A DNA stretch of 35,230 nt from WRMS01 sp038562165 (GCA_038562165.1 JBCFAO010000043.1:1-35230); one strand, 5' to 3'. Positions 16,230-24,066 are shown, numbered from the stretch's first letter. Numbers and translations are program-made. Notes: generated by a model not told the origin, from the letters alone.

Positions 16230-16446
16230 GGTATAGTCGCGGATAGGTGAGGGTACAGTGACTTGGGGGTGCCGGACAGTGGGCAGTGGGCAGCCGGCAG
16301 TGATGGGGCTCTGGGCAGTGGGCGGTGAGCCATAGGCTGAGGGTGCTGGCAATGGGCAGTGAGCCATAGGCTTGAGGGTGCTGGCAGTGGACAGTCGGCA
16401 GTGACTCGCGGGCTGGAGGACGCCGGATAGTGGCAGTAGGCAGTGA
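16230..16446. repeat. G-rich degenerate minisatellite
   Basis: Irregular repeats of GGGCAGTG, GGCAGTGAG and GAGCCATAGGCT-type words fill this stretch; GAGCCATAGGCT appears twice about 40 bp apart. The top strand is strongly G-rich over C. No credible gene is present: an open frame here is only a by-product of the biased composition. Polymerase slippage probably built it. Confidence 0.7.
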
Positions 16447-16448
16447 CT

Positions 16449-16550
16449 GCTCAAAATTGCAGGTTTGTCGCCGTTCGCTTAGGCTAACTGAGCAAAATTG
16501 CAGGTTTGTCGTGGTTCGCTTAGGCTAACTGTGCAAAATTGCAGGTTTGT
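16449..16550 (-). repeat. three tandem 41-bp repeat units, inverted relative to 124-226
   Basis: Cores begin at 16449, 16490 and 16531, exactly 41 bp apart, each ending GCAAAATTGCAGGTTTGT or nearly so, joined by TTCGCTTAGGCTAACT. Read on the minus strand this is the same unit as at 124-226, in the same order: two full units and a last one in which CACAG is replaced by AGCAG. The two sites therefore share both sequence and array architecture. Confidence 0.85.
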
Positions 16551-16689
16551 AACTCCTAAATCTCGGTTTCAGAACAAATTTGGCCCGAAAATAGGGCAAA
16601 ATCCTATTTTCAGGCCAAATCACCTACTACAAACTTGCAATTTTGCACAAAACGCCATGATCATGTTAACAAACCTGCAATTTTGCACA
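16530..16689. repeat. nested inverted repeats: outer repeat cores around an 18-bp palindrome
   Basis: The inner arms ATTTGGCCCGAAAATAGG (16578-16595) and CCTATTTTCAGGCCAAAT (16603-16620) pair at 17 of 18 positions around a 7-base loop. They lie between oppositely oriented copies of the dispersed core, 16530-16550 and 16629-16649, which match at 20 of 21 positions. A further core at 16669-16689 follows 40 bp later. Transcribed, this would fold into a long double hairpin. No T tract follows, so it is not a typical terminator. From here to 16836 no gene is seen. Confidence 0.8.
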
Positions 16690-16836
16690 AAATGCTCTGA
16701 GCACCAGGTAGGTATAGTAGCGGCGGAAGCGACGCTGTCAGCCTATAGGATTAAATAACAACAAGTAAAATCAAGCGGCAGCTTCCCTATTTCTTTATAA
16801 TAAATGCAGGGTGGTTGAAACGAGGTGAAATAACCA

Positions 16837-17832
16837 ATGTATGTGTGGCAGAAACAAGTTCAAATAATCGTTGACGAGATTGACCGGTGTATTAAAAATC
16901 ATATCGGCGAGGCCTTGACGCTGCGTTCCCTTTCCCGCAAGCTGGGTTACTCTGAATTTTATACGACAAGAAAATTCAAAGAAATATCGGGTATGCAGTT
17001 TAGAGAGTATTTGCGGCACAGAAAGTTAGCCTTTGCACTAAAAGAGGTTCGGGATAGCGATAAAAGCTTTTTGGCTATTGCTTTTGATTATGGGTTTTCA
17101 TCACATGAGGCTTTTACCAGAGCTTTCAAGGGAACATATGGTGTGACGCCCAGTGAATATCGAAAAAATCCTAGGCCTGTGGTTCTTCGTACAAAAATCA
17201 GCGCTTTTGACCGCTACTTTTTAGGATTAGGGGAAATTGGTATGATTAAATCTGCGGATAAAGTAAAAGTTTATTTTGTAACCATACCCGCACATAAATT
17301 TTTGCACGTTAAAAACAATGAGAGTAATGGATATTGGGATTTTTGGCAAAAGCAAAGTCTTATTCCCGGACAGGACAGCGAAACGATTTGCGGCTTACTC
17401 GATAGTATCAAGGGCAAATTGGATGATGATGGCGGCAGCGAAGTTAACTGTGGCAGCGGTCAGATTATGGCCTATATAAACGATCCGAAGGGCAGACTTT
17501 GCGATTGGGGTATTCTGCGTACAGAGTGTTGGGGGGTACGGCTTCCTTTCGATTATAGCGGGGAAGTGCCGCCGCAAATGCTGATGATTGATGTTCCTGA
17601 AGCCGAGTATATTGTTTTTGAACATGGAGCATTTGATTATGAACAGGAAAATTGCAGCGTAGAAGAAAAAATTGAAAAGGCAATGGCAACTTTTGATTAC
17701 GCTGGCAATGGTTACTGTATTGATACTTCCCCCGGCAGGATAATGTACTTTTATTATAATCCCGAACAGTATTTTAAGTATATCAGACCCGTAAGAAAGT
17801 TAGATAAAATCGATGATTTTGCAGGAAGCTAG
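16837..17832 (+). CDS. AraC-family regulator with C-terminal effector-binding domain
   Basis: A 331-residue regulator with the helix-turn-helix pair at the N-terminus (residues 10-110: LRSLSRKLGYSEFYTTRKFKEISG, then AIAFDYGFSSHEAFTRAFKGTYG and TPSEYRKN). A GyrI/AraC-type effector-binding domain follows from about residue 140 (VYFVTIPAHKFLHV, then CDWGILRTECWGVRLPFDYS and YIVFEHGAF). The N-terminal HTH plus C-terminal binding domain is the Rob/SoxS-like arrangement used to sense small hydrophobic or cationic compounds. The ribosome binding site is CGAGGTGA. The gene stands alone between two repeat regions, and its stop codon lies inside the left inverted repeat of the 47-bp array. The target genes are unknown. 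Confidence 0.88.
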   Translation: MYVWQKQVQIIVDEIDRCIKNHIGEALTLRSLSRKLGYSEFYTTRKFKEISGMQFREYLRHRKLAFALKEVRDSDKSFLAIAFDYGFSSHEAFTRAFKGTYGVTPSEYRKNPRPVVLRTKISAFDRYFLGLGEIGMIKSADKVKVYFVTIPAHKFLHVKNNESNGYWDFWQKQSLIPGQDSETICGLLDSIKGKLDDDGGSEVNCGSGQIMAYINDPKGRLCDWGILRTECWGVRLPFDYSGEVPPQMLMIDVPEAEYIVFEHGAFDYEQENCSVEEKIEKAMATFDYAGNGYCIDTSPGRIMYFYYNPEQYFKYIRPVRKLDKIDDFAGS

Positions 17833-18282
17833 TACTCTGTAACCTCTAAAAGTTTACATCTGCTTGCCTATTTTAGACAATACATACGCGCCCTTAGTAT
17901 CATCGGATAGCGGATTGAGTTTGAAGAAACATATGCGCCCTTAGTATCATCGGATAGCAGATTGGGTTCGCAGGAACATACGCGCCCTTAGTATCTTCGG
18001 ATAGCGGATTGGGTTCGCAGAAACATCTGCGCCCTTAGTATCTTCGGATAGCGGATTGGGTTCGCAGGAACATACGCGCCCTTAGTATCTTCGGATAGCG
18101 GATTGAGTTTGAAGAAACATCTGCGCCCTTAGTATCATCGGATAGCAGATTGGGTTCGCAGGAACATCCGCGCCCTTAGTATCTTCGGATAGCGGATTGG
18201 GTTTGAAGAACCTGCGTTGTCGTCCCTCACCATAGTTACCGGCTATGCCTCGGCCCTCCGCTTTTAGAGGTCACAAAGCACT
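17831..18282. repeat. inverted-repeat-bounded element containing a 7 x 47 bp tandem array
   Basis: Seven units of exactly 47 bp run without spacers from 17882 to 18210. Each begins ACAT, continues GCGCCCTTAGTATC, a four-base loop (TTCG or ATCG), then GGATAGC, and ends in a variable GTTCGCAG or GTTTGAAG segment. TATC-TTCG-GATA is a stable C(UUCG)G hairpin if transcribed. The array is bracketed by near-perfect inverted repeats: TGTAACCTCTAAAAG at 17838-17852 and its match at 18261-18275 (14 of 15), extendable to 22 bp (17831-17852 and 18261-18282) with 3 mismatches. The left repeat overlaps the upstream gene's stop codon. The 47-bp length rules out an in-frame coding repeat. Confidence 0.85.
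18214..18263 (+). repeat. dispersed ~50-bp intergenic element, copy B
   Basis: GCGTTG, then CCATAGTTACCGGCTATGCC (18230-18249), then CCTCCGCTTT, matching copy A at 865-912. The inner CATAG/CTATG arms are exact here. It lies between the last 47-bp unit and the right inverted repeat. A 15-bp direct duplication (AGCACTGGGAATGGA, AGCACTAGGAATGGA) follows at 18277-18306; no gene is seen up to 18347. Confidence 0.55.
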
Positions 18283-18347
18283 GGGAATGGAAGCACTAGG
18301 AATGGAAGGAATTAGCAAAGGACGCCTCAATGAGCAAACTGTCCGGG

Positions 18348-18572
18348 CTATGCTTCCGGCTCTTTGAATAAGCGGAAGAATCTTTCTTCCAGGGCCTTGC
18401 GGCGGCGGGCCGTTTCTTCGGGCAGCAGCGTAATGGTATCTTCCTGCCACAGAAAAAGATCGCCTTCCTGAGCCGCCGGCGGAAAAAGGGCTTTGGCCAG
18501 CGTCAGGCTTTCACCCTCAGGTGTTTGGCAGATGGCCAGGTCTCCTTCAAAGCGGTCGATAATCAACTGCAT
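18348..18572 (-). CDS. DUF3006 protein
   Basis: A 74-residue DUF3006-family protein with the typical opening MQLIIDRFEGDLAICQ and a charged helical tail (PEETARRRKALEERFFRLFK). These small proteins are frequently encoded next to secreted ComEC-like metallo-hydrolases, as here: its start lies 1 bp after the hydrolase stop. The function of the family is not known; the beta-rich shape suggests binding, perhaps to the partner. Confidence 0.85.
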   Translation of the reverse strand: MQLIIDRFEGDLAICQTPEGESLTLAKALFPPAAQEGDLFLWQEDTITLLPEETARRRKALEERFFRLFKEPEA

Positions 18573-18573
18573 C

Positions 18574-19614
18574 TTAGTCTCCTTTCTCGGTTTGCCAGGT
18601 AAGACGGCCGTCTTGGCTGGTGACCAGAATGGTACCCTGACGGTCGGTGCGGTAAAGCTGTATATGGCGGTCCTCCAAAGCTGTCAAAACCTCCTGGTGG
18701 GGATGGCCATAGCTGTTGCCGGCGCCGCAGGAGGCTACGGCAAAAGAGGGGCTGAGGGCCTCCAGAAAGGCCTCAGAAGAGGATGTGCTGCTGCCGTGAT
18801 GGCTGAGCTTCAAAACATCGGTTTTCAGGCCGTAGGGATAAGCAGACAAGATATCAGCCTCGGCGGCGGCCTCTATATCGCCGCCGAAGAAAAAGCTATG
18901 GATGCCATTGGATAAGATTAAGGCTATGCTCCAATTGTTGAGATCCTCTTCATAGTCTTTCAGGGGCCCCAGCAGGGTAAACTCTGCTGAGCCCAAGGTA
19001 TAGGTTTTTCCCGGCTCCGGAAAGGTGATAGACAACTGCCGGGCCTCCAGGGCATCGATAACATCTTCAAAGGATTTGGTGGTATGGGCTTTTGGCGGCA
19101 TCAAAATGGCGTCAATAGCAAAGTTGTTGATGACGTCATCCAGGCCGCCGATATGGTCTTCGTGAGGATGACTGCCGATGACGTAATCCAGCCGCTCCAC
19201 CTGCTGCTCCTGCAAATAGCGGACCAAGGCTTCTCCATCGTCGTTGTTGCCGGCATCGATTAGCATGCAATGATCACCGGATTGGATGAAGATGCTGTCG
19301 GCTTGGCCCACATCAATAAAATGGACGGTTAGGGCCTCCTGGCCGGCAGCGTTGCTTCCCAAGCCGGAGCCGCCGCCGCTCAGGCTGCCCTCCGGATTAT
19401 CCGGATTGCTGACCGGCTTGCCGGGATTATCCGGATTGCTCAGACTGCTGCTGAATTTTTCTGCCCGGGAAATACCCTGGGCCAAAAAGTCCAAAGGACT
19501 GCCACCGCCGGCGGGATTGCTGAAAATTGTCAGCAGGGTAACGAAAACCACGGCTGCCGAAAGGATAAAAGTTGAGGAGGGTGTGGTCTTATTCTTGGAT
19601 TTACGAGGGGGCAT
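18574..19614 (-). CDS. ComEC-like metallo-beta-lactamase-fold hydrolase, membrane-anchored
   Basis: A 346-residue protein with an N-terminal positively charged tail and one hydrophobic segment (about residues 12-31, STFILSAAVVFVTLLTIF). A Pro/Gly/Ser/Asn-rich linker with repeated NPDNPG units follows, and then an extracellular metallo-beta-lactamase domain. Metal-binding motifs are FIDVGQADSIFI, then GSHPHEDHIGGL (the HxHxDH motif), FFGGDIE and LSHHGS. It resembles the C-terminal hydrolase domain of the competence protein ComEC, without the channel, and may cleave extracellular nucleic acid or another phosphodiester. The ATG at 19614 is chosen for its AAGGAG site; a 21-residue upstream extension would run into a terminator. 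It is cotranscribed with DUF3006. Confidence 0.88.
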   Translation of the reverse strand: MPPRKSKNKTTPSSTFILSAAVVFVTLLTIFSNPAGGGSPLDFLAQGISRAEKFSSSLSNPDNPGKPVSNPDNPEGSLSGGGSGLGSNAAGQEALTVHFIDVGQADSIFIQSGDHCMLIDAGNNDDGEALVRYLQEQQVERLDYVIGSHPHEDHIGGLDDVINNFAIDAILMPPKAHTTKSFEDVIDALEARQLSITFPEPGKTYTLGSAEFTLLGPLKDYEEDLNNWSIALILSNGIHSFFFGGDIEAAAEADILSAYPYGLKTDVLKLSHHGSSTSSSEAFLEALSPSFAVASCGAGNSYGHPHQEVLTALEDRHIQLYRTDRQGTILVTSQDGRLTWQTEKGD

Positions 19615-19642
19615 GGTATTCTCCTTGCTGTGGAATAATATG

Positions 19643-19682
19643 AAAAAAGGTGGATTTCCTTTGACAGGTGAATCCACCTTTT
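19643..19682 (-). terminator. terminator after the DUF975 gene
   Basis: AAAAGGTGGATT and AATCCACCTTTT form a perfect 12-bp stem with a 14-base loop; on the minus strand six T follow. It ends the lipoprotein/DUF975 unit just before the metallo-hydrolase gene. Confidence 0.85.
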
Positions 19683-19711
19683 AAATATGGCGAAAGATTA
19701 GCCCGTAGAGC

Positions 19712-20464
19712 TTAAGGTTGTTCCGGCCACAGGTTACCGCCGTTCTCATCATTTATGCCTTGTGTATCCTGCTCACATAAGTGTAGATAAAAAGCGGTCT
19801 CGGCAGCATAGTAATAGGGGTTATACCAGAGGAAGCCGATGCCGAAGGTCAGAGCGGAAAGAATAGCCCAGCCGATAAAGCTTAACTGCAGGCAGAAAAG
19901 CCCGGCTTTGTGACCTTTCATCATTTCTTTTGATTTGTTGATCGCCTCCATGATGCCCAAATCAGGATTCTCGGCCAGCAGATAATCAGTCATGGCATAA
20001 CGGTAAGCGGCGATGATGCCTGGTACAATCAATAAGAGACCCCAGAGAAGGATAAAAACACCCTTAATGATGCTCAGTCCCAAAGCCTTTAACAAAATAT
20101 GGTTCCGGCTTTGCAAAGTAGTATAGGGATTTTGCTCTACCCCATCATAGCAGTTTATATAATACTTTTTTATGCCTATATCCATAACAGGGCCAAGAAC
20201 AAAAGTAATAAACAAATAAAATACAGCCAGAATGGGGACGAGATTTAAAATTATATTCAGATAAGTACCGAGATCCGGCCAGCGGCGTAATTCGTAAAAG
20301 AGAGGAAATCGAAATTCATTTATGCGCTCCGTATATTCAAAGGTCCAATCTAAGCCCGCATAAGACGCTCCCAGCAGGCCGGCTAGCAAAGTCACGGTAA
20401 GGCTGGGCGTCCACTTGCCTTTCAAAACCTGACGGGCTGATAACCTGAATTCTGATGCAGTCAA
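19712..20464 (-). CDS. DUF975 family membrane protein
   Basis: A 250-residue protein matching the DUF975 family in layout: a charged N-terminus (ASEFRLSARQVLKGKW) and about five to six membrane helices. The middle loop has GIKKYYINC, followed by the conserved IVPGIIAAYRYAMTDYLLAENPDLGIMEAINKSKEMMKGHKAGLF-type region near residues 145-188 and a GIGFLWYNPYYYAAETAFY helix near residues 208-226. The family is common in Bacillota and uncharacterised. It follows a lipoprotein gene by 25 bp and ends before a strong terminator. Confidence 0.85.
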   Translation of the reverse strand: MTASEFRLSARQVLKGKWTPSLTVTLLAGLLGASYAGLDWTFEYTERINEFRFPLFYELRRWPDLGTYLNIILNLVPILAVFYLFITFVLGPVMDIGIKKYYINCYDGVEQNPYTTLQSRNHILLKALGLSIIKGVFILLWGLLLIVPGIIAAYRYAMTDYLLAENPDLGIMEAINKSKEMMKGHKAGLFCLQLSFIGWAILSALTFGIGFLWYNPYYYAAETAFYLHLCEQDTQGINDENGGNLWPEQP

Positions 20465-20489
20465 TGAAGATCACTTCCTTATTTAATTT

Positions 20490-21068
20490 TTAGTTAGCCG
20501 GATAGGACACCGAATCCAATACCTGGTTGGTTGAAGCGTCCACCGTGCTGAAGGTATAGGCCGGAGCTTCACCTGCATTAATCTGGTACTGCTCGATGGT
20601 GGAGCTTAAAATCATTGGCACAATATTGGTGGAAATGTCTTTGTACAGCTCAGGGTCTACCAGAATCTTGATATCGGCCAAATCTTCATCATAGGTTATT
20701 TCCTTGACATAGGGGTGATCGCTGTAAAGCTGCTCCACCTGATCCTCGAAATTGGATTTGATAGCAGCCAGCATCTGATTGTGCTTCGTAGTGGTCATGG
20801 TAACGGTCAGAGAACCGTCGTCATTAAAAGCGGCAGAAATAAAATCGTTACCCTCAGCATAAGCATCTAAATCATTGATTTCTACGCCCTCGAACATTTC
20901 GGCAGGAAAAGTGATTTCGATAGGAGTGTCATCGACAACGGGCTCTGTCTGGACGGCGCCGGGGTCGGTGTTAGGGGTGGTGGCCCCATTGGAAGAAGGG
21001 GAGCCGCAAGCGGCTAAAGCAACCACCAGGGAGCAAGCTATTAAAATAGAAAAGAATCTGCGTTTCAT
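20490..21068 (-). CDS. lipoprotein of unknown function
   Basis: A 192-residue secreted lipoprotein: a signal peptide (MKRRFFSILIACSLVVALAA) followed by lipobox cysteine C21, then a Ser/Thr/Asn-rich linker. The mature domain (from about residue 55, EITFPAEMFEGVEINDLD) has a repeated alpha/beta look, with the DDGSLTVTMTTTKHNQML and EEQVEQLYSDHPY-like helices ordinary for Bacillota antigen-like lipoproteins. The ATG at 21068 has a CGGAGG site; the open frame continues 15 codons upstream without one. It is probably cotranscribed with the DUF975 protein. I do not recognise a specific family. Confidence 0.75.
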   Translation of the reverse strand: MKRRFFSILIACSLVVALAACGSPSSNGATTPNTDPGAVQTEPVVDDTPIEITFPAEMFEGVEINDLDAYAEGNDFISAAFNDDGSLTVTMTTTKHNQMLAAIKSNFEDQVEQLYSDHPYVKEITYDEDLADIKILVDPELYKDISTNIVPMILSSTIEQYQINAGEAPAYTFSTVDASTNQVLDSVSYPAN

Positions 21069-21187
21069 AGTATATGTACCTCCGTTGATATGTTTTACTT
21101 TTTTTGACGGCATTTTTATGCCGGATGTTCCCTTAAAATGATGAACAATAAGTGAACTTTTCTTATTTTAGCATAACATAATACGCC

Positions 21188-21225
21188 AAAAAAATCGACA
21201 GCCCGGGTAAATAAAGCCCGGGCTG
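21188..21225 (-). terminator. terminator of the acyl-CoA ligase operon
   Basis: CAGCCCGGG and CCCGGGCTG pair perfectly over 9 bp around a 9-base loop. On the minus strand the stem is followed by TCGA and seven T. It lies about 45 bp past the SucD-like stop. Confidence 0.88.
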
Positions 21226-21271
21226 CCCTGCCTATGATCGTTGCTGCCGCCGTCTGAATTGGCGTCTTATA

Positions 21272-22141
21272 TTAATACATAGCCTGCTTGACTGCTTTGG
21301 GAATCTGAGTCAGCGTTGATACCACATGGGCGCCGGCTGCGGCCAAAATCGCTTTTTTGCTTTCGGCAGTTTCTTCTTTGTTGGAAACGAGAGCGCCGGC
21401 ATGGCCCATTTTTTTGCCCTCAGGAGCATTTTGGCCGATGATGTAAGCTACCACAGGTTTGCTCATTTCTTTAATATAAGGGGCGGCCTTGATTTCCAGA
21501 TCGCCGCCGGGCTCACCCAGTATGATAATCAGCTTAGTCTCATCATCCTTATCGAACTCCTTCAATAAGGTAAGGTAATCGCAGCCCACTAAAGGGTCGC
21601 CGCCCAGGCAGGCTACAGTGGTGGCGCCCAGGTTTATGCTTTTTAACAGGTCCACAACCTCATAAGTCAGAGTGCCGCTTTTTGAGATGATGCCCACATT
21701 GCCGGGGCTGATCAGATATTCGTTTAAATCGCCGACGCTGGCTTTACCCGGCGAATAGACGCCGGCGGAGTTGGGCCCAAAGATCAAAACGTTTTTCTGG
21801 GCGGCATAATGCAGGAAGACCACAGCATCCTGAACCGGTACACCCTCAGAATAAATAACGATGTATTTGATGCCGCCGTCGATGGCCTCAATAACGGCAT
21901 CCCGTACGGCTAAAGGCGGTACGCAGATGAAGGACCAATCGGCCCCGGTGGCCTGGCAGGCTTCCTCCACCAGGTTGAAGACAGGAACGCCAAAGTCATC
22001 GGTACTGCCGCCCCGGCCCGGTGTGACGCCGCCCACCAGAGGCGTTTTGTTTTCCGTCATCCGCTGGGAAAAAATACGGCCGACTTTGCCCGTCAGCCCC
22101 TGGATAATGATACGGCTTTTTTCATGGGCTAAAATAGCCAT
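21272..22141 (-). CDS. SucD-like acyl-CoA ligase alpha subunit (ADP/GDP-forming)
   Basis: A 289-residue alpha subunit of the succinyl-CoA synthetase type, the usual family length. An N-terminal CoA-binding Rossmann domain (IIIQGLTGKVG, residues 11-21) precedes the ligase domain with phosphohistidine His247 (GHAGA, 246-250) and ISKSGTLTYE. A substitution from the usual succinyl-CoA synthetase pattern is GPNSAG (122-127) for GPNCPG. The start at 22141, 1 bp after the beta-subunit stop, has a GGGGG site. With the SucC-like partner and an enoyl-CoA hydratase family enzyme under sigma-54 control, the pair more likely activates or recovers ATP from a special acyl-CoA than serving the Krebs cycle (inference). 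Confidence 0.9.
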   Translation of the reverse strand: MAILAHEKSRIIIQGLTGKVGRIFSQRMTENKTPLVGGVTPGRGGSTDDFGVPVFNLVEEACQATGADWSFICVPPLAVRDAVIEAIDGGIKYIVIYSEGVPVQDAVVFLHYAAQKNVLIFGPNSAGVYSPGKASVGDLNEYLISPGNVGIISKSGTLTYEVVDLLKSINLGATTVACLGGDPLVGCDYLTLLKEFDKDDETKLIIILGEPGGDLEIKAAPYIKEMSKPVVAYIIGQNAPEGKKMGHAGALVSNKEETAESKKAILAAAGAHVVSTLTQIPKAVKQAMY

Positions 22142-22142
22142 A

Positions 22143-23237
22143 TCACATTCCCCCTTTAGAAGCCAAAGCAATGGCATTGCTTACGGCATCATGAAAATTT
22201 GTGGTTACATAGCAGCCTTTTTGTTCAAGGAGCATTTTAGCCTCGGCTTCTTCCCGGCCCCGGGAGCGTACTGCCGTGGGAATATCCCCCACCGTATTGA
22301 CGATGGCTTCGGCCATGGCGACGCAACTGGCTACCTGGAAAAAGTAGACAAATAAGAAGGCTTTTGGCTTCAAATCAGCTACTAATCTGATTACCTTCAT
22401 CATTTCTTCCTTGTGGTGGACCAGAGGCCCCATATCCACAAAAGCCCGTACCGAACCGCCCAGGGACATGATTTCGTCGATGGTGGCCAGCCCCAAACCG
22501 GCGCCGCTGGTAATCAGGGCAATATCACCGGATAGCTCCACGCCGTTTACGCCTAAGGCATGAGTGGTTTCTTCGAAGGAATACTGGGCTCTGGGCAACC
22601 GGCTGCTATCTAAATAATACAAAATGTCTTCCAAGACAATCTTGGCATCCAGGCAAAGAACGCCGGCAGCAGTGATGACCAGGGGGTTGATTTCCAGAAG
22701 CTCAAGCTTTTTCTCCTTAAATAGCCGGTAGAGCTTGCGCACCATGGCCTTGATTTGTTTTTTCGGCTCATCGGCAATAGAGGAACCGAAAAACAAGCGG
22801 TTGATCTGGTATTCCTGCAAGCCCAGTAAAGGATTAATCGTCAGGGCAACGATATGCTCCCGGCTGATTTCTTCAATATCCATGCCGCCGGACTGGCTAA
22901 AGAGCAGAAGCTCTTTTTTTTCTTTGCGGTCTATAGTGAAGCTGATATAAAGCTCCTGCCGGATTTCTACGGTTTCTTCCGCCAAGATGGCGCTGGGCAG
23001 ATGGCCTTTGATTCTTAAATTGCAAATTTCCTCCAGGGCTTTTGCTGCCTCGCCGGCATCTTTGACAATACGGATGCCGCCGGCTTTGCCTCTGCCTCCC
23101 ACAGGCACTTGGGATTTCAAAGCCAGAGGGTAAGGCAGGCCCTGGGGCAGCTCCCGGCCGGTGATTAATTGTCCTTGCGGAATGGCAATGCCGTATTCTT
23201 TTAAGAGTTTTTTGCCTTCACATTCCAGAAGGTTCAT
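22143..23237 (-). CDS. SucC-like acyl-CoA ligase beta subunit (ADP/GDP-forming)
   Basis: A 364-residue ATP-grasp beta subunit, shorter than typical SucC (about 388). The N-terminus LECEGKKLLKEYGIAIPQG and the nucleotide-binding segment ALKSQVPVGGRGKAGGI are conserved; LLEINPLVIT is present with the metal-binding Glu and Asn. The C-terminal CoA-ligase domain has diverged: the usual NFLDVGGGA is AFVDMGPLV, and the usual IFGGI-x2-CD is VYFFQVASCV. Substrate specificity is thus probably not succinate. Its start overlaps the stop of the upstream hydratase gene by 4 bp (ATGA), so translation is coupled. Confidence 0.9.
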   Translation of the reverse strand: MNLLECEGKKLLKEYGIAIPQGQLITGRELPQGLPYPLALKSQVPVGGRGKAGGIRIVKDAGEAAKALEEICNLRIKGHLPSAILAEETVEIRQELYISFTIDRKEKKELLLFSQSGGMDIEEISREHIVALTINPLLGLQEYQINRLFFGSSIADEPKKQIKAMVRKLYRLFKEKKLELLEINPLVITAAGVLCLDAKIVLEDILYYLDSSRLPRAQYSFEETTHALGVNGVELSGDIALITSGAGLGLATIDEIMSLGGSVRAFVDMGPLVHHKEEMMKVIRLVADLKPKAFLFVYFFQVASCVAMAEAIVNTVGDIPTAVRSRGREEAEAKMLLEQKGCYVTTNFHDAVSNAIALASKGGM

Positions 23238-24013
23238 TTTTCAGGCCTCCTGCGGCTGCGGACTTCAAAAAAGCGTTTTTGGTACTCGTTGGGCTCTCCT
23301 GCCTGGTAGCCTTCGATGTGAGCCTGAATAGCAAATTCCATGCAAGCCTTAAATTTTTCTTCCGTGAGGGCTCTAAACCATTTTTTATTGTTTTTCAGGG
23401 AGACGGGAGCCTTTTCGGCCAGTTCCTGAGCCAGGGCCATGGTTTCTTTCTCCAAATCGGCAAAGGGCACCACCTTGCATACCAGACCGTAATCCAGCGC
23501 TTCCTGGGGACTGACGAAATTGCCTCTCAGAATCAGCTCGGTGGTTTTGGCCCGGCCAAAAATATCCCACATCAGGGTGGTGCCGATGATGCAGGCAAAG
23601 CCCACGTCAATTTCCGTCATGGCAAATTTAGCGTTGTCGGAGCAAATGCGAATATCCGCCAATAAAGGCAACTGGAAGCCGGAACCGGCAGAAACGCCGT
23701 TGACCGAGGCGATATAGGGCTTTTCAAAGTCCCGGATAGCGGCATATAAATCGTCGAAGCTTCTTACCCACTTTTCGGCATCTTCAGGTGAGTGGAGAAC
23801 CATGCTTTCCTTGAGGTCCTGGCCGGAGCAAAAGGCTTTGTCGCCGGCGCCGGTGAGCACCAGGCAGCTTAAATTGGGATTTTTCTGGGTATTGCGGAAA
23901 ACGTCGATAATCTCTGCTTTCAATACTTTGTTTAGCGCGTTATAGCTTTCGGGACGGTTTAAGGTGGCTTTGGCAACTCTACCGATTTCTTCATACAATA
24001 AATGCTGGTACAT
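23234..24013 (-). CDS. enoyl-CoA hydratase/isomerase (crotonase) family protein
   Basis: A 259-residue crotonase-fold protein, first gene of a sigma-54-type operon. The oxyanion-hole segment FCSGQDLKE (61-69) and VNGVSAGSGF (104-113) are clear. In true hydratases two glutamates act; here the first position is Gln114 (SGFQLPLLAD) and the second is Glu134 (MTEIDVG). One catalytic Glu is therefore missing, which in this superfamily points to isomerase, hydrolase or other chemistry instead of classical hydration. The ATG at 24013 has a perfect AGGAGG site 8 bp upstream. It overlaps the SucC-like gene by 4 bp. Confidence 0.9.
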   Translation of the reverse strand: MYQHLLYEEIGRVAKATLNRPESYNALNKVLKAEIIDVFRNTQKNPNLSCLVLTGAGDKAFCSGQDLKESMVLHSPEDAEKWVRSFDDLYAAIRDFEKPYIASVNGVSAGSGFQLPLLADIRICSDNAKFAMTEIDVGFACIIGTTLMWDIFGRAKTTELILRGNFVSPQEALDYGLVCKVVPFADLEKETMALAQELAEKAPVSLKNNKKWFRALTEEKFKACMEFAIQAHIEGYQAGEPNEYQKRFFEVRSRRRPEK

Positions 24014-24050
24014 GGTTAAAACCTCCTTGATTTTCTTTGTCCCTATGTAC

Positions 24051-24066
24051 TGCAATTTTCTTGCCA
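24051..24066 (-). promoter_or_regulatory. sigma-54 (-24/-12) promoter
   Basis: On the minus strand the sequence reads TGGCAAGAAAATTGCA: GG and GC are exactly 10 bases apart, matching the RpoN consensus TGGCAY-R-N4-TTGCA in all but one position. It lies 37 bp upstream of the crotonase-family start. A sigma-54 activator gene sits immediately upstream on the same strand, and two palindromic activator sites lie 107-160 bp upstream of it. Confidence 0.9.

Noticed and set aside
16498..16758. 86-residue open frame over the nested palindrome
   Set aside because: It consists of translated repeat cores and both palindrome arms. No start signal supports it.
17882..18210. CRISPR array
   Set aside because: The 47-bp units are contiguous and similar throughout, with no unique spacers of regular length, and no cas genes are near.
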